NCBI GenBank assembly: GCA_030077755.1
Contig: JAQJZZ010000011.1
Span: 1,860,001-1,924,000, forward strand
Length of the DNA: 64,000 bases
Direction: 5' to 3'
Source of the DNA: Filosporella fistucella
Taxonomy: Eukaryota > Ascomycota > Leotiomycetes > Helotiales
Below, piece after piece: positions 62,680-64,000 of this stretch. The translations under genes and the position numbers were made by a program. The notes under the pieces are model-generated. The model saw only the letters and a list, made by a program, of their open reading frames with translations, was not told the DNA's origin and ran no database searches. Numbering within the stretch: position 1 is the first letter of the stretch; every line of letters begins with the position of its first letter.

Positions 62680-64000
62680 ATGGAGCACGTCACCATGGAG
62701 AACGTAATCGATATTGTCCCCAAGGCAATTGGCGGTTACTTCCTCTTCATGTTGCCTTTCTTCTTCACCTCAAGTCCCTCCTCGAGATCCAACAAAGTCT
62801 TGAGTTTGATTGCTTTATCCTTGGCCGCTGGTTATTACTTCAAGCGTGAGGTTCTTTTTGGTGCTTTCAGCAATATCAAGGACCTCGCCTTCGCTCACCC
62901 TGGTTACGCCACTGCCTTCATTCTGACCTTGAAGTACCTCCAGCAAAAGCTTCGGTATTCTCGGCTTAACGCTATCAAGGCTAAGTATGGTTTCACTGAC
63001 AATCCAATGACTTGGGAGGACATGTCCATTCCCACTGCCCAGGAGATCGAAAACAACATTGCCGAGTATGAGTTCCCACGACTTTACATGTTTGGCTGGA
63101 TGTCAGACTATGTTCGTGTATGTATCCTTCCTTCCCTGATCATATGCTGCACTAACAGCCGCATAGACTGCCACCGATCCGGGTGTTTCTCGAGCCTTGA
63201 TTCGCTCTGGTCACATGGTCAACCCAGACGTAATGATCGAGCATGACCGTCTTCAGACTACCGTTCATTTGATGTCTGCATTCTTGACGTATCCTCTCAA
63301 GTCTCCGCATCACAGCTTGGCCGTTGCCCGTATCAATGAGCATGTAAGTACTCCTTCCTCCAATGGCTTACTCTTCCATCTGCAACCTCAGTGCTGGCTT
63401 GTGGATTTTTTCTCTAGTTTCTGTTCACTTTGTGTTGTGTTCTGTGTTCAGTCATCCTCTGCCTGATCTCAGCTCGCTTAACTTTTTCCCCCTTTTGCTA
63501 ACATTTCTCGCAGCATCACCGTTATGGAAGTAAGTCGAGATTACTCTCAAGCTGCTTCATTTTTTGAACTTCATGCTAATTTATCCATCAGCCATGATAA
63601 GTTCAGATGATATCTTGTACTTGATCATCCACTTCTGCTTCACTCCAATTGATTTCATTCAACGTTGGGGATATCGCAAGTTGGAGCCGTTTGAGGTTCA
63701 TGCTACGTAAGTCAATCTGCCCCAGATCGCTGACAATTTTCTGACATATTCCAGCTGGGTTCTCTGGCGTGAGTTAGGTTGCCGTATGGGTGTCAAGTAC
63801 CTTCCAAAGACTGTTGAACAGGCTCGTGAATGGCGTCATGTATTTGTTCCAACATCCCTCCCTTCCTCATAGTGCTAACAACTTCAGAAATTTGAGGCCA
63901 CCTGCCGATGGCGTGAGGACCAAAACGAAATTGCTGCCATGGCTATGTTCAATGAGATCATTTGGTCTGTTCCAACAATCTTGAAGCCTCTCGCACGCAA
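62680..64000 (+). CDS. ER-bound oxygenase mpaB-like protein (partial at window end)
   Basis: Six exons are visible (62680-63117, 63167-63343, 63514-63529, 63592-63706, 63755-63839 and 63888 to the window edge); the third is only 16 nt. The start is ATG in GCCATGG context. The N-terminus has two hydrophobic segments (AIGGYFLFMLPFFFTSS and VLSLIALSLAAGYYF), a membrane anchor. The MpaB-like (DUF2236-type) region follows: YMFGWMSDYVRTATDPG, then HMVNPDVMIEHDRLQTTVHL, then HHRYGTMISSDDILYL and IDFIQRWGYRKLEPFEVHATW. MpaB in mycophenolic-acid synthesis is an ER oxygenase that cleaves a farnesyl chain; most relatives are uncharacterised. The C-terminus lies outside the window, and no biosynthetic partners are visible on this side. 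Confidence 0.85.

Overview
This window is nuclear DNA from a filamentous ascomycete (Pezizomycotina). The evidence is short introns of about 45-150 nt with GTAAGT/GTATGT donors and CTAAT-type branch sites, moderate GC content, and proteins found in that group: CreC, a Cdc11-type septin, a fungal flotillin, an mpaB-type oxygenase, a WSC protein and a Zn2Cys6 regulator. The AT-leaning composition and loose spacing would fit a leotiomycete, but that is a guess. Exon joins were worked out by hand from reading frame, splice consensus and family similarity recalled from memory; no alignment was run.

Layout from left to right. 1-2639: no clear gene. 2640-6288 (+): giant coiled-coil protein. 6952-10830 (-): NPC1/Ncr1 sterol transporter. 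11604-13533 (-): divergent cystathionine gamma-synthase-like enzyme. 14438-15764 (-): NMN adenylyltransferase. A gap of about 2.8 kb follows. 18525-24345 (+): Ufd4/TRIP12-type HECT ubiquitin ligase. 25345-27255 (-): flotillin. 29024-30638 (-): Cdc11 septin. 32117-32935 (+): unknown protein. 33455-36685 (+): Vps11/Pep5. 37911-38818 (+): orphan membrane protein. 39273-40352 (-): PhyH-type dioxygenase. 41120-42056 (+): secreted WSC protein. 42643-44920 (-): CreC. 45646-47582 (+): Miro/Gem1. 48546-50948 (+): DUF2433-like phosphoesterase-fold protein with an RGG tail. 51382-52417 (-): COQ5. 52906-54928 (-): Zn2Cys6 transcription factor. 55920-57369 (+): branched-chain keto-acid dehydrogenase E1-alpha. 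57728-59399 (-): CUE-DUF1771-Smr protein (Cue2-like). 59400-62679: repeat-bearing spacer. 62680-64000 (+): mpaB-like oxygenase, cut by the window edge.

Most of the window is core housekeeping. Membrane traffic and sterol handling are represented by NPC1, Vps11 and flotillin; mitochondria by Gem1, COQ5 and BCKDH E1-alpha; cofactor and amino-acid metabolism by NMNAT and the CGS-like enzyme; protein and RNA quality control by Ufd4 and the Cue2-like protein; carbon catabolite control by CreC. The genes do not form a pathway cluster or operon. I found no convincing new multi-gene system, phage, CRISPR array, intact transposon or secondary-metabolite cluster.

The points most worth a second look are these: the CGS-like enzyme with altered conserved blocks; the phosphoesterase-fold protein that lacks expected metal-ligand residues; the septin with an altered P-loop and a GC-AG intron; an in-frame, stop-free intron in VPS11; very short first coding exons in several genes; and a family of small inverted repeats at 61.7-62.3 kb.
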